Below are positions 8,067-15,894 of a stretch of DNA of 64,000 nt, piece after piece. Positions within the stretch are counted from its first letter, which is position 1; each line of letters starts with the position of its first letter. This DNA is from Streptomyces sp. 130 (GTDB lineage: Bacteria > Actinomycetota > Actinomycetes > Streptomycetales > Streptomycetaceae): contig NZ_VJNO01000035.1 of assembly GCF_007096885.1 (NCBI RefSeq), positions 1 through 64,000 of the forward strand. The letters are read 5' to 3'. Below the pieces are notes generated by a model. That model saw nothing but the letters and a program-made list of their open reading frames with translations. It was not told the DNA's origin and searched no databases. The position numbers and the translations under genes are program-made.

Positions 8067-9179
8067 GACATCCAGATTCCCGCTGACATCAAGCCCGCGG
8101 ACGGGCGCTTCGGCGCCGGTCCCTCCAAGGTGCGGACCGAGGCGCTCGACGCGCTGGCCGCCACCGGCACGTCTCTGCTCGGTACGTCCCACCGCCAGGC
8201 CCCGGTGAAGAACCTGGTCGGCGCGGTGCGCGAGGGCGTACGCGACCTCTTCTCCCTCCCCGAGGGCTACGAGGTGATCCTGGGCAACGGCGGCTCCACC
8301 GCCTTCTGGGACATCGCGACGCACGGTCTGATCGAGTCGAAGTCCCAGCACCTCAACTTCGGTGAGTTCTCCTCGAAGTTCGCAAAGGCCGCCAAGCTGG
8401 CCCCGTGGCTCGCGGACCCGACCGTCATCGCCTCCGACCCGGGCACCCACCCGGACCCGGAGGCCGAGGCGGGCGTCGACGTCTACGCCTTCACGCACAA
8501 CGAGACCTCCACCGGTGTCGCCGCACCGGTCAAGCGCGTCGCGGGCGCCGACGAGGGCGCGCTCGTCCTGGTGGACGCCACCTCCGGCGCGGGCGGCCTC
8601 CCGGTCGACATCGCCGAGACGGACGTCTACTACTTCGCCCCGCAGAAGTCCTTCGCCTCCGACGGCGGCCTCTGGATCGGGGTCTTCTCGCCGGCCGCCC
8701 TGGAGCGCGCGGCCCGCGTCCACGCCTCGGGCCGGCACATCCCGGAGTTCTTCTCGCTGCCCACGGCGATCGACAACTCGCTGAAGAACCAGACGTACAA
8801 CACCCCGGCGCTCGCCACGCTCTTCCTGCTGAACGAGCAGCTGACGTGGATGAACACCCAGGGCGGCCTGGACTTCACGACCGGCCGCACGGCCGCCTCC
8901 TCCGGCCACCTCTACGGCTGGGCCGAGGAGTCCAAGTACGCGACCCCGTTCGTCACCGACCCGGCCAAGCGCTCCCAGGTCATCGGCACGATCGACTTCG
9001 CGGACGAGATCGACGCCTCCGCCGTCGCCAAGGCCCTGCGCGCCAACGGCATCGTGGACACCGAGCCGTACCGCAAGCTGGGCCGCAACCAGCTCCGCGT
9101 GGCGATGTTCCCGGCGATCGACCCGTCGGACGTCCAGGCCCTGACGGCCTGCATCGACTACGTGATCGAGAAGCTGTAA
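8061..9179 (+). CDS. serC: Phosphoserine aminotransferase
   Basis: SerC converts 3-phosphohydroxypyruvate to O-phosphoserine with glutamate (and serves pyridoxal phosphate synthesis in some bacteria). The 372-residue protein is a class V aminotransferase of the actinobacterial SerC type: N-terminal RFGAGPSKVRTEAL, the phosphate-binding GNGGSTAFWD, HNETSTG, and the PLP lysine K196 in FAPQKSFASDGG. The GTG at 8061 lacks a clear ribosome site and is probably read from a leaderless message. A strong terminator follows. It stands alone, as is usual in Streptomyces. Confidence 0.95.
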   Translation: MADIQIPADIKPADGRFGAGPSKVRTEALDALAATGTSLLGTSHRQAPVKNLVGAVREGVRDLFSLPEGYEVILGNGGSTAFWDIATHGLIESKSQHLNFGEFSSKFAKAAKLAPWLADPTVIASDPGTHPDPEAEAGVDVYAFTHNETSTGVAAPVKRVAGADEGALVLVDATSGAGGLPVDIAETDVYYFAPQKSFASDGGLWIGVFSPAALERAARVHASGRHIPEFFSLPTAIDNSLKNQTYNTPALATLFLLNEQLTWMNTQGGLDFTTGRTAASSGHLYGWAEESKYATPFVTDPAKRSQVIGTIDFADEIDASAVAKALRANGIVDTEPYRKLGRNQLRVAMFPAIDPSDVQALTACIDYVIEKL

Positions 9180-9194
9180 CCCGTACGCGTCCGG

Positions 9195-9232
9195 AACGGC
9201 CCCGCGCACCACGAGGTGTGCGGGGCCGTTTC
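9195..9232 (+). terminator. Intrinsic terminator after serC
   Basis: AACGGCCCCGCGCACC at 9195-9210 pairs with GGTGTGCGGGGCCGTT at 9215-9230 with a 4-base loop and one G-T pair, followed by a short T-rich run. Confidence 0.9.
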
Positions 9233-9289
9233 CGCTTCACTCGACCCTACGATGATGCTCTCGCTACCAGCCGTCCCGGGAGGCCCTCG

Positions 9290-9907
9290 ATGTCCGCAGC
9301 AGCCGTTGGCGCCGACCACGAGCGGGAACTGCTCAACACAGCGGACAGGCTCGCGGACCTGCACCCCGGCTACCGTTTCGAGATCATCGGGGGAGTCGTC
9401 ACCGCGGCCCCGCTCCGGGACGGCCCGCACGCGAATGCTCTGACCACGGTCATGATCGCGCTCTTCGAAGCCGGGCTCGGCGACGAGGAGACGGAAGTCC
9501 TCCAAGGCATCGGCCTCTGGCTGCCGAGCGGTCCGGAGGACTACGCGATCCCCGACCTCGCCCTGGTCGACAGCGACTTCGATGAGCACCTGATCGAGTA
9601 CAACTGCTACGACCCCGCAATCTTCCGCCTGGTCCTGGAGGTCACCTCCAGCAACTACAACCTGGACCTCCGGCACAAGGTCGCCGCGTACGCCGAGGCG
9701 AAGATCCCCGTGTACGTGATCCTCGACCGGAGGCACGGCCGCGTCCATGTCCTCACGGAACCGCTGGGCAGCTCGTACGACCGCCACGAGGTGTACGCCC
9801 CCGGCCAGCAGGCGCCCCTCCCCGCATCGATCGGCGTCGAGGTGAGCCTCGATGTCGCCGAACTGATCCAGGCGGGCCGCGCCAAGCCCCGCACCCCGGA
9901 CGCCTGA
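9290..9907 (+). CDS. Uma2-family (DUF820) PD-(D/E)XK nuclease-like protein
   Basis: This 205-residue protein has the Uma2 fold: FEIIGGVVTAAP, then PDLALVDSDF, then the strand LVLEVTSSNYNLDLRHKVAAYAEAKIPVYVILD. The last stretch supplies the acidic and Lys residues of the restriction-endonuclease-like active site (E...D..K..Y). The family is very expanded in Streptomyces, and its biological role is mostly unknown. GGGAGG six bases upstream fixes the ATG at 9290. It is convergent with the following acetyltransferase. Confidence 0.85.
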   Translation: MSAAAVGADHERELLNTADRLADLHPGYRFEIIGGVVTAAPLRDGPHANALTTVMIALFEAGLGDEETEVLQGIGLWLPSGPEDYAIPDLALVDSDFDEHLIEYNCYDPAIFRLVLEVTSSNYNLDLRHKVAAYAEAKIPVYVILDRRHGRVHVLTEPLGSSYDRHEVYAPGQQAPLPASIGVEVSLDVAELIQAGRAKPRTPDA

Positions 9908-9911
9908 GCCC

Positions 9912-10406
9912 CTAGACGCCCAGCTCCCACCGCTCCTCGCCGTCCTCCCACTCCCCCGTCCGCGCCAGGCCCGCTCCGGCGGCCACGGCGGCCGACGCCG
10001 CGTGCTCGGGGTGGATGTGGGCGACGACGGTCCGCACGCCCGCGCCCCGGAGATGCGCGACCAGGCCCCGGGCCGCTTCCCCGGCGTAGCCGCGCCCCTG
10101 CCACGGGACGCCCACCACCCAGGCGATCTCCGCGCGGTCACCGCGCACCGTCGCCTGCACGTACCCGACGAGACCGTCCCCGGCCCGCAGCACCCAGTTC
10201 CACCACAGCTCGCCCGGGTCCGGCGACCCGGCCGTCTGCCGTGCGTAACGCGCCCGCAGGGCCTCCGGCGTCTCCGGGGCACCTCCGGTGAAGGTGTGCA
10301 GGGCCGGGCCGGCCAGGACGGCGGCCATCTCGTCCGCGTAATCCACCCGCAGGGGCAGGGCCGCCAGGCGGGACGTGGCGAAGGGCTCGGGGGTGCGGTG
10401 GCTCAT
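9912..10406 (-). CDS. GNAT-family N-acetyltransferase
   Basis: This 164-residue single-domain GNAT of the Acetyltransf_3 (RimJ/RimL-like) type shows the acetyl-CoA pyrophosphate loop as VVGVPWQGRGYAGEAARGLVAHL (Q/R-x-x-G-x-G/A) and a C-terminal strand GAGLARTGEWEDGEERWE. The acceptor substrate is unknown. The only close neighbour is the convergent Uma2 gene, 4 bp away. Confidence 0.85.
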   Translation of the reverse strand: MSHRTPEPFATSRLAALPLRVDYADEMAAVLAGPALHTFTGGAPETPEALRARYARQTAGSPDPGELWWNWVLRAGDGLVGYVQATVRGDRAEIAWVVGVPWQGRGYAGEAARGLVAHLRGAGVRTVVAHIHPEHAASAAVAAGAGLARTGEWEDGEERWELGV

Positions 10407-10488
10407 GGTCCGGGGACCTTACGCGAATCGGCGGCGGCGCGTCCGCCGCCCGGATGAGCACCGGACCGTACCGGCGGACCATGGAGGC

Positions 10489-10884
10489 ATGGATACCGTC
10501 CCGCGGCTCAAGCCCTTCGTGAAGCAGTACACCGCCCTGCTGAGCACGCGGCGGCAGGACGGGACGCACGCCGACACCCCGGTGCACATCGCGGTCGAGG
10601 GCGACCACGCGTACATCCGGACGTTCTCCTCGGCGTGGAAGGTGGAACGCATGCGCAACCACCCGGTGGTGCGGATCGGCCCCTGCACCGTGCGCGGCCA
10701 CCCCACGGGCCCGCAGATCGAGGCCCACGCGCGCCTCCTCCCGGCCGGTTCGAAGGAGAACACGCACGCGTCGCGGATGCTGTCCCGGAAGTACCCGGCG
10801 ACCCAGGGGGTCCTGGTCCCGCTGACCCACCGGCTGAAACGGGACCGCACCCTGCATTACGAGATCCGGCCGGTGGACTCCTGA
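10489..10884 (+). CDS. PPOX-class F420/FMN-dependent oxidoreductase-like protein
   Basis: This 131-residue split-barrel flavin/deazaflavin-binding protein has strands STRRQDGTHADTPVHIAVEGDHAYIRTF and the helix-strand KVERMRNHPVVRIGPCTVRGHPTGPQIEAHARLL, typical of the actinobacterial PPOX/pyridoxamine-oxidase-like group. Many members bind F420 or F420H2, and the reaction is usually unknown. The ATG at 10489 has GGAGG only one base away, so it may be read leaderless or from a weak upstream site; a competing ATG at 10481 is out of frame. The gene converges with the next. Confidence 0.75.
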   Translation: MDTVPRLKPFVKQYTALLSTRRQDGTHADTPVHIAVEGDHAYIRTFSSAWKVERMRNHPVVRIGPCTVRGHPTGPQIEAHARLLPAGSKENTHASRMLSRKYPATQGVLVPLTHRLKRDRTLHYEIRPVDS

Positions 10885-10888
10885 CCGC

Positions 10889-11878
10889 TCAGCCCCTGCG
10901 GCGCCGCCGCCCCAGCAGGAGCAGCAGCCCGATCCCGGCGAGCACGGCGACGCCGGTCAGCGTCGTGCCCTTCACCGGCCCCCCGTCCCCGCCCCCGGCC
11001 GCGTCCTCCGTCCCCCCGGCCCGGTGCGCGGCCCCGCCGCCGCCCCCGTCCCCGCTCGTCTTCAGGTCCACCCGCACGACACTGCTCCGCTCGCCCTCGG
11101 AGCCGTACATCAGGGCGGAGCCGTCCGCCGTGTACGTCACGGACTCGGACTGCGGGAGCAGCGGCGACTCGACGGCGTAGTCCTTGCCGAGGCGGCCGTT
11201 GGCGAAGGCGTAGCCCCGGGCGCTGAAGTAGGAGCGCAGGACGAGCTCCTTGCCGTCCGGCGAGAAGGCCCCGTCCGTCACCCAGGGGACCTCGCCGACC
11301 CGCTTGAAGACGTTGTCGCCGCCGGTGGTGAGCTTCGCGGGGCCCTCGTACAGCCCGCCGCCGTCCTCGTTCTTGGAGGCGATGTAGACGCGCCCCGTCT
11401 TGGGGTGGACCATCAGCGCCTCCGCGTTGCGCGGCCCGTCCGCGTACTTCACGTCGAACTGCGTGGCCCTCACCGTGGCGTCCCTCAGGGTCTTCGGCTC
11501 GGGGAAGCGGTAGATCCAGACGTGGTCCCAGCTGCCGTCGAGGTTGTCGCCGATGTCGCCGACGTACACGTTCCCGTCCGGCCCGATCGAGATCGCCTCG
11601 ACGTCGCGGGGCTGCCCGACGCCCTTCATGGTGATCGTCGCGACGGTCTTCCCGGTCCGCGAGTCGACCGCGAAGACGTAGGGGCCGTCGTCGCTGTCGT
11701 TGTGCGTCCAGTAGATCCCCGGGTGGAGGCGGCTCGCGGCGAGGCCGCTGGACTCGGTGATCCGGGGGTCCTCGATCGTGAAGCTCCGGTCGGCCCCTTC
11801 GTCGGCGAGCGCGGGGGCTGCGGCGAGGGCGAGGAGCGCGGCGGCGCCGAGGGAGGAGGTCAGTCGGTACGAACGCAT
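10889..11878 (-). CDS. Secreted, membrane-anchored beta-propeller-like protein
   Basis: This ~329-residue protein has a signal peptide (MRSYRLTSSLGAAALLALAAAPALA), a repeat-rich domain with propeller blades (GIYWTHNDSDDGPYVFAVDSR, AISIGPDGNVYVGDIGDN, DGAFSPDGKELVLRSY), a Gly-rich linker and a C-terminal membrane segment (TLTGVAVLAGIGLLLLL) followed by five Arg. This predicts an extracellular domain tethered to the membrane. Function unknown. In-frame starts at 11893 (ATG) or 11899 (GTG) are also possible; 11878 gives the cleanest signal peptide. It is divergent from the GDSL hydrolase. Confidence 0.75.
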   Translation of the reverse strand: MRSYRLTSSLGAAALLALAAAPALADEGADRSFTIEDPRITESSGLAASRLHPGIYWTHNDSDDGPYVFAVDSRTGKTVATITMKGVGQPRDVEAISIGPDGNVYVGDIGDNLDGSWDHVWIYRFPEPKTLRDATVRATQFDVKYADGPRNAEALMVHPKTGRVYIASKNEDGGGLYEGPAKLTTGGDNVFKRVGEVPWVTDGAFSPDGKELVLRSYFSARGYAFANGRLGKDYAVESPLLPQSESVTYTADGSALMYGSEGERSSVVRVDLKTSGDGGGGGAAHRAGGTEDAAGGGDGGPVKGTTLTGVAVLAGIGLLLLLGRRRRRG

Positions 11879-11936
11879 GGCACAAGTGTCCATCGTCACC
11901 TACCGGCGCGTAGCCTGGATCCGCCATGATGACGCC

Positions 11937-12644
11937 ATGCGTTTCATGTGTGTCGGCGATTCCATGACCATCGGGCGCGCCGGCGACTTCACGTGGCGCT
12001 ACCGCCTGTGGCAGCACCTGGAGGCGGCCCCGGACGGCCCCCACGAGCTGGTGGGCCCGCGCACGGCCCTCTACGACGCGGATACGGGCACGGCCTCGTC
12101 CTCCGCGTACGCCGCCGACGACTTCCCGCCCGCCGCGCGCCGCCACCTCGCGGGCTGGGGCGAGGGCTGGCTCCACATGGCCCCGCTGATCGCGGACGCG
12201 GTGTCCGCGCACCGCCCGGACGTCCTCCTGGTCTCCCTCGGCCTGATAGACCTCGGCTTCTACACGGACAGCGCGCAGACGGCGGAGAACGCCGCCGCGT
12301 TCCTGACCGCGGCCCGCGAGGCGAACCCGCACATCCGCGTGGTCCTGCTCCCGGTGATCCCGAACATCCGCGCGGAGACGGACGCCCCGTTCGCGGCGGA
12401 GTGCGCCCGCTTCAACGAGCTCCTGGCGAAGACGGCGGCCAACCTGTCCACCCCGTGCTCCCCCTTCCTCCTGGCGCCCCACCCGGCGGCCTACGACATC
12501 CACACCGACACGTACGACGGCACACACCCCGGCCCCACGGGCGAACACCACCTGGCCGCGACCTTCGCGGACACGCTCCACGAGGCGTGGGGGGTGGGCG
12601 GGGCGTACGCGGGGGCGGCAGCGGCTGCTTCAGGAACCTGCTGA
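11937..12644 (+). CDS. SGNH/GDSL-family hydrolase
   Basis: This 235-residue protein has SGNH block I VGDSMTIG (catalytic S9) and block V DGTHPGPTGEHHLA (D194, H197). Block III is LVSLGLIDLGFYTD, where the usual GxND is changed (Ile in place of Asn), so the oxyanion hole is atypical. Members are esterases or lipases, and no signal peptide is visible. The last ~15 residues (AYAGAAAAASGTC) run into sequence that on the other strand is a HicA relic, so the natural C-terminus may have been altered. A 73-bp piece of this gene is copied near 14.5 kb. Confidence 0.8.
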   Translation: MRFMCVGDSMTIGRAGDFTWRYRLWQHLEAAPDGPHELVGPRTALYDADTGTASSSAYAADDFPPAARRHLAGWGEGWLHMAPLIADAVSAHRPDVLLVSLGLIDLGFYTDSAQTAENAAAFLTAAREANPHIRVVLLPVIPNIRAETDAPFAAECARFNELLAKTAANLSTPCSPFLLAPHPAAYDIHTDTYDGTHPGPTGEHHLAATFADTLHEAWGVGGAYAGAAAAASGTC

Positions 12645-12814
12645 GGTCGCCCACGGTCCAATGGGCCTGCCGCAGGATGGAGCGGACCGTGCCGGACGCG
12701 AGGGAGCGGTGCAGCGGAACGATCACCGTCCGGCCGGCCTTGCGGTACATCCGTGACTCCACCGCCTCGACACGTGACCGAACCCCGCGGGCTCCAGCGC
12801 CAACCCGGTCAGAA
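12624..12814 (-). pseudogene. Frameshifted HicA-family toxin relic
   Basis: One frame encodes TGLALEPAGFGHVSRRWSHG, the typical N-terminal half of HicA (double-stranded RNA-binding fold, catalytic His in GSH, here WSH). One base out of frame it continues MYRKAGRTVIVPLHRSLAS and TVRSILRQA.WTV.DLSRFL, the usual C-terminal half. Joining them needs a single-base insertion just before ATGTAC (about 12750). There is no stop after the family end, the frame runs into the GDSL gene, and no hicB partner is present. A translated short form from the internal ATG is possible but would lack the catalytic His. Confidence 0.7.
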
Positions 12815-13177
12815 CCCATCGAGACCGATCACGTTGCCGAAGGGGTCTCGGAGCTGCGCGATGCGGCGCCCCGTGCCGTCCCCGACATCGAGGGGGCCTC
12901 GGTGATGAGTACACCCGGCGTCCAGGAGCCTTTGGCGGACGGCGTCGACACTGCCGACCGCCCAGTACGGCACCGGGCTGCCGCCACGCCGGTTGCGCTC
13001 CTCGTCCAGCGGGTGAAAGCCGAACTCGACGCCCGCGACGTCGAGCCACGCGTACACGTCTCCGTTCGCCTCATTGACGTCCCGATGCACCTCGGCGTCG
13101 AGGACACTCCCCCACCAGCCGGCCGCGGCGTCCGGATCGACGGTGAAGACCATGACGGCGCGAATACCGTGGAACAC
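12809..13177 (-). CDS. VOC-family (glyoxalase/bleomycin-resistance-like) protein
   Basis: This 122-residue single VOC domain has FTVDPDAAAGWWGSVL, then VYAWLDVAGVEFGFHPLDEE, then YWAVGSVDAVRQRLLDAG and the closing LRDPFGNVIGLDGF. These place the metal or substrate ligands in the usual beta-alpha-beta-beta-beta order. Function unknown. GTG at 13177 follows GGAGA by 5 bases, so upstream in-frame starts are not needed. The HicA relic begins immediately after its stop. Confidence 0.8.
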   Translation of the reverse strand: MFHGIRAVMVFTVDPDAAAGWWGSVLDAEVHRDVNEANGDVYAWLDVAGVEFGFHPLDEERNRRGGSPVPYWAVGSVDAVRQRLLDAGCTHHRGPLDVGDGTGRRIAQLRDPFGNVIGLDGF

Positions 13178-13327
13178 GTTGCTCTCCAGAAGCCATTGAC
13201 CGACGCTGTACGCAAGGGGCGCAGCACGCGTAGAGGCTAAGGGCGATCTGCCCGGATCGGGGGCGGCATCTCCTACGGGCCCGGTGCGAAGGCCGCCCCC
13301 GGGATACGGAAGGCTGGGCGACACGGG

Positions 13328-13861
13328 ATGGAATTGAAGGGCTTCGACAAGGACGTTCAGTCGCGTTCGTGGCGCGTTGCCGCTAAAACCACAGCGGTGT
13401 ACTCGCGAGTGGATACACCACTCGGGGAGATCACCCTGGAACGCGGGCCGTCCGCCACCCGTACCCCGGAGGCGCTGGCCAACGGCTGGGAGGACTGGGT
13501 GCTGACCCTGGGCGAGGGCCCCGAGCTGAGGGTGCGGGACGTCGGCGCGGAAGAGTACATCGTCCGAAAGCGCCTGGAGGCCGGCGTTGAGGGCGAGTTC
13601 AACGGGAAGCGCTTCAGCGTCCGTACCCGCTCGTCATTCCGCCGGTCCGCCAGGATCGTCGCCTTCGACGGCCTCGGCATCACCTTCACGGCCCGCCGCC
13701 TCACGCTCTACGCGTACGAGGGCAACACCTGCACCGCGAAAGGGAGCGCGGGCCGCTGGACCACCACCACACGCTCGGCCGCGGGAATCCTCAGCATGTG
13801 CCTCTTCGAGTGGGCCCGCATGGCCCACTTCCTGCGCACCCCGTTCTTCCGCATGCTCTGA
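13328..13861 (+). CDS. Hypothetical protein of unknown family
   Basis: This 177-residue protein has no motif I recognise. It begins MELKGFDKDVQSRSW and has a beta-rich middle (SRVDTPLGEITLERG, WEDWVLTLGEG, EFNGKRFSVRTRSSF). It ends with a hydrophobic, possibly amphipathic helix SAAGILSMCLFEWARMAHFL. No signal peptide or clear membrane span is seen. It lies in the mosaic accessory patch between a VOC gene and the YefM-YoeB module. A weak GGGATGG precedes the ATG. Confidence 0.55.
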   Translation: MELKGFDKDVQSRSWRVAAKTTAVYSRVDTPLGEITLERGPSATRTPEALANGWEDWVLTLGEGPELRVRDVGAEEYIVRKRLEAGVEGEFNGKRFSVRTRSSFRRSARIVAFDGLGITFTARRLTLYAYEGNTCTAKGSAGRWTTTTRSAAGILSMCLFEWARMAHFLRTPFFRML

Positions 13862-13885
13862 CGAACCACCGAGGCGCCTGCGAGG

Positions 13886-14140
13886 TCAGTAGTGGTAGCG
13901 GGCCGCAAGGATGACGATCTCCTTCGCCGTGACCAGGTAGACGAGCCGGTGCTCGTCGTCGATGCGGCGCGACCACGCCCCGGGCAGGTGGTACTTCAGC
14001 GGCTCGGGCTTGCCGATACCCGTGAAGGGATCGCGCCTGACGTCCTCGATGAGCTTGTTGATCCGGGCGAGTATCTTGCGGTCGTTCTTGAGCCAGGACG
14101 TGTAGTCCTCCCAGCCCTGGTCCTCGAAGACAAGCCTCAC
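13886..14140 (-). CDS. yoeB: YoeB/Txe-family mRNA endonuclease toxin
   Basis: This 84-residue RelE-superfamily toxin has the layout of YoeB: RLVFEDQGWEDYTSW, ILARINKLIEDVRRDPFTGIGKPEPLKYHLPGAWSRRID, EHRLVYLVT and the C-terminal ARYHY. The last carries the catalytic His-Tyr end characteristic of YoeB. It cleaves ribosome-bound mRNA in characterised homologues. It overlaps its antitoxin gene by 4 nt (ATGA), the standard order antitoxin then toxin, and appears full length and intact. Confidence 0.95.
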   Translation of the reverse strand: MRLVFEDQGWEDYTSWLKNDRKILARINKLIEDVRRDPFTGIGKPEPLKYHLPGAWSRRIDDEHRLVYLVTAKEIVILAARYHY

Positions 14141-14418
14141 TCGGCACCCGCAGCCGGATCTGCCGCCTCCGGATCGATCAGCTCACGCTCCGAGACATCG
14201 ACGTGGGCCAGTGCGTTCTCATAAGCCTTGAGCAGCCGCCGCGCGTTCACGGGGGAACGCAGCAGGTACGAGCCCTCACGCAGGGCCGCGTAGTCCTCGG
14301 CGGAGACAAGCACGGCGTTGCCGTGCTTGGAGACGATCTCGATGGCCTCGTGATCGTCGTTGACCTTCTTGATCAGCGGAAAGAGAGCCTTGCGGGCTTC
14401 ACTCGCGGTTATGGACAT
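14137..14418 (-). CDS. yefM: YefM/Phd-family antitoxin
   Basis: This 93-residue antitoxin has the YefM N-terminal DNA-binding/dimerisation fold (MSITASEARKALFPLIKKVNDD, AIEIVSKHGNAVLVSAEDYAALRE) and an acidic, disordered C-terminal tail that neutralises the toxin. A GGGGAAGG ribosome site precedes the ATG. A perfect inverted repeat just upstream is the probable autoregulatory operator. Confidence 0.95.
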   Translation of the reverse strand: MSITASEARKALFPLIKKVNDDHEAIEIVSKHGNAVLVSAEDYAALREGSYLLRSPVNARRLLKAYENALAHVDVSERELIDPEAADPAAGAE

Positions 14419-14435
14419 GACTCAACCTTCCCCTC

Positions 14436-14461
14436 AAGTGGTACTCGATAACGTACCACTT
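14436..14461. promoter_or_regulatory. yefM-yoeB operator
   Basis: AAGTGGTAC at 14436-14444 and GTACCACTT at 14453-14461 form a perfect 9-bp inverted repeat with an 8-bp spacer, 18 bp upstream of the yefM start. Position, symmetry and a GTAC core fit a YefM-type autorepression site. It would also cover the promoter. Confidence 0.8.
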
Positions 14462-14482
14462 TTCGCCCGCTGGAGGCGCGGG

Positions 14483-14555
14483 GCCGCCGCGTTCCTGATC
14501 GCGGCCCGCGAGGCGAACCCGCGCATCCGCGTGGTCCTGCTCCCGGTGATCCCGA
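14483..14555 (+). repeat. 73-bp partial copy of the GDSL hydrolase gene
   Basis: Bases 14483-14555 repeat 12291-12363 of the GDSL gene with only about two mismatches. The encoded piece FLxAAREANPxIRVVLLPVI is the same in both. The copy has no start, is joined directly to the tail of an unrelated secreted-protein gene, and lies beside the YefM-YoeB operator. It looks like recombination debris. Confidence 0.85.
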
Positions 14556-14556
14556 A

Positions 14557-14730
14557 TTGTCCGACAACCACGGGCGGAAGGGCGCCTGCGTCAACAAGCT
14601 GGGCGGGGGGTCGGACGGGACCTGCAACAAGAACTTCCACGAGGGCTACACCATCACCTACCGGGCCACGCTCTACGACTCCGGCGAGCAGGTCGGCAGC
14701 ACCTTCTACTGGACGAACGAGACCGCCTAG
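14557..14730 (+). pseudogene. C-terminal remnant of a small secreted-type protein
   Basis: The frame from 14557 to the TAG at 14728 reads DNHGRKGACVNKLGGGSD, then TCNKNFHEGYTITYRATLYD and SGEQVGSTFYWTNETA. This is a compact beta-rich sequence with two Cys, in good Streptomyces codon usage and ending at a proper stop with a terminator after it. There is no start, ribosome site or signal peptide because the 5' part has been replaced by the GDSL gene fragment. I recognise no named family. Confidence 0.55.
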
Positions 14731-14764
14731 CACCGTCGTGTGACGCACGTCTCCCCCTCGCTCC

Positions 14765-14797
14765 GGCCGCCGGACCTCACAGGTCGGGCGGCCGTTT
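14765..14797 (+). terminator. Intrinsic terminator after the remnant gene
   Basis: Nested arms GGCCGCC/GGCGGCC and GACCT/AGGTC enclose a 3-base loop, followed by GTTT. It marks the 3' end of the formerly intact + strand gene. Confidence 0.8.
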
Positions 14798-14894
14798 CGT
14801 CGCAGATGAGGAAGCCATCGTTCAGGGCCGGCCGCGTCCCCTCAGAGGTTCTTCGCGTTGTCCCGTGAGTGCAGAAGGATCAAGGATCATCGCC

Positions 14895-15233
14895 ATGGAC
14901 GCTCTTCGGTACGTCTTTCTCGTCTTCCACCTCTTCGGCTTCGCCGCGATCATGGGCGGGCTCTTCTACCAGCTGCGGGGCAAGGACCCGGTGACCGCCG
15001 GTTACATGGCCGTCAGTGCCGTCGTCCAGCTGGTCACCGGCGCGGGCCTGATCTGGACCCGGCACGCCCTGGACCTGCCGGTCATCGACGCGAAGATGTG
15101 GGTGAAGCTCGCCCTGGACGTCCTGGTGGCGGCGGTCGCGCTGATCGGCATGCGGAACAAGCAGGCGTGGGCCTTCTACGGCGTCGGCACGCTCACCGCC
15201 GGGGCGGTCGTCGTGGCCGTCGCCTGGACGTGA
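14895..15233 (+). CDS. Small integral membrane protein, four helices
   Basis: This 112-residue protein has four hydrophobic segments (about 7-25, 36-54, 68-86, 92-110). The family type is an unnamed actinobacterial membrane protein with the start ALRYVFLVFHLFGFAAIMGG; the His near the first helix and the short loops recall small haem or quinone-associated membrane proteins, but no function is established. AAGGA at 14882-14886 positions the ATG at 14895. Confidence 0.7.
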   Translation: MDALRYVFLVFHLFGFAAIMGGLFYQLRGKDPVTAGYMAVSAVVQLVTGAGLIWTRHALDLPVIDAKMWVKLALDVLVAAVALIGMRNKQAWAFYGVGTLTAGAVVVAVAWT

Positions 15234-15262
15234 CCCGGCGGCCCTGCCGCGACGCCGCCCCG

Positions 15263-15862
15263 TCACCCCGACGGCTTCGCCCGTACGTGCATCCGCTCGC
15301 CCTGCGGTCCGAACAGGCTCAGGAACTCGACCGGTTCGGGGCCGGCCGCACCCCACCAGTGCGGTGTGTGGGTGTCGAACTCGGCCGCCTCGCCCGCCGT
15401 GAGGACCAGGTCGTGGTCGCCGAGGACCAGGCGGAGGCGGCCGGAGAGGACGTACAGCCACTCGTAGCCCTCGTGGACGCGTTGCTCGACGGGGCCGGAC
15501 GGGCCCGTCGCGCCCGGCATGACCTGCTTGTACGCGTTCACACCGCCGAGGTGCCGGGTGAGCGGGACGAAGGTCATCCCGTGGCGCTTGAAGGGGCGGA
15601 AGGTGACGCGGGGATCGCCCGTGTCCGGCGCGCCGACCAGTTCGTCCAGCTGCACGCCGTACGCCTTCGCCAGGGGCAGCAGCAGCTCGAGCGTCGGTTT
15701 GCGACCGCCCGACTCCAGGCGGGAGAGCGTGCTGAGCGAGATGCCCGTCGTCTCGCTCAGCTGCGTCAGCGTCGTCCCGCGCTCGGTGCGCAGCGCGCGC
15801 AGGCGGGGGCCGACGCCCGTCAGGACGGCGGCCAGGTCCTCGTCACCCATGGGGTCTGCCAT
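15263..15862 (-). CDS. XRE-family regulator with C-terminal cupin domain
   Basis: This 199-residue protein has an N-terminal Cro/C1 helix-turn-helix (RLRALRTERGTTLTQLSETTGISLSTLSRLESGGRKPTLELL) and a C-terminal cupin (HEGYEWLYVLSGRLRLVLGDHDLVLTAGEAAEFDTHTPHWW). This is the PuuR/SutR-like class that senses a small ligand through the cupin. It begins 32 bp after the TetR gene upstream, so both may be cotranscribed. ATG at 15862 is preferred over a second in-frame ATG at 15850; neither has a strong ribosome site. Confidence 0.85.
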   Translation of the reverse strand: MADPMGDEDLAAVLTGVGPRLRALRTERGTTLTQLSETTGISLSTLSRLESGGRKPTLELLLPLAKAYGVQLDELVGAPDTGDPRVTFRPFKRHGMTFVPLTRHLGGVNAYKQVMPGATGPSGPVEQRVHEGYEWLYVLSGRLRLVLGDHDLVLTAGEAAEFDTHTPHWWGAAGPEPVEFLSLFGPQGERMHVRAKPSG

Positions 15863-15894
15863 GGTTCCATTTGCCGACCCGGCAACGCACCTTG

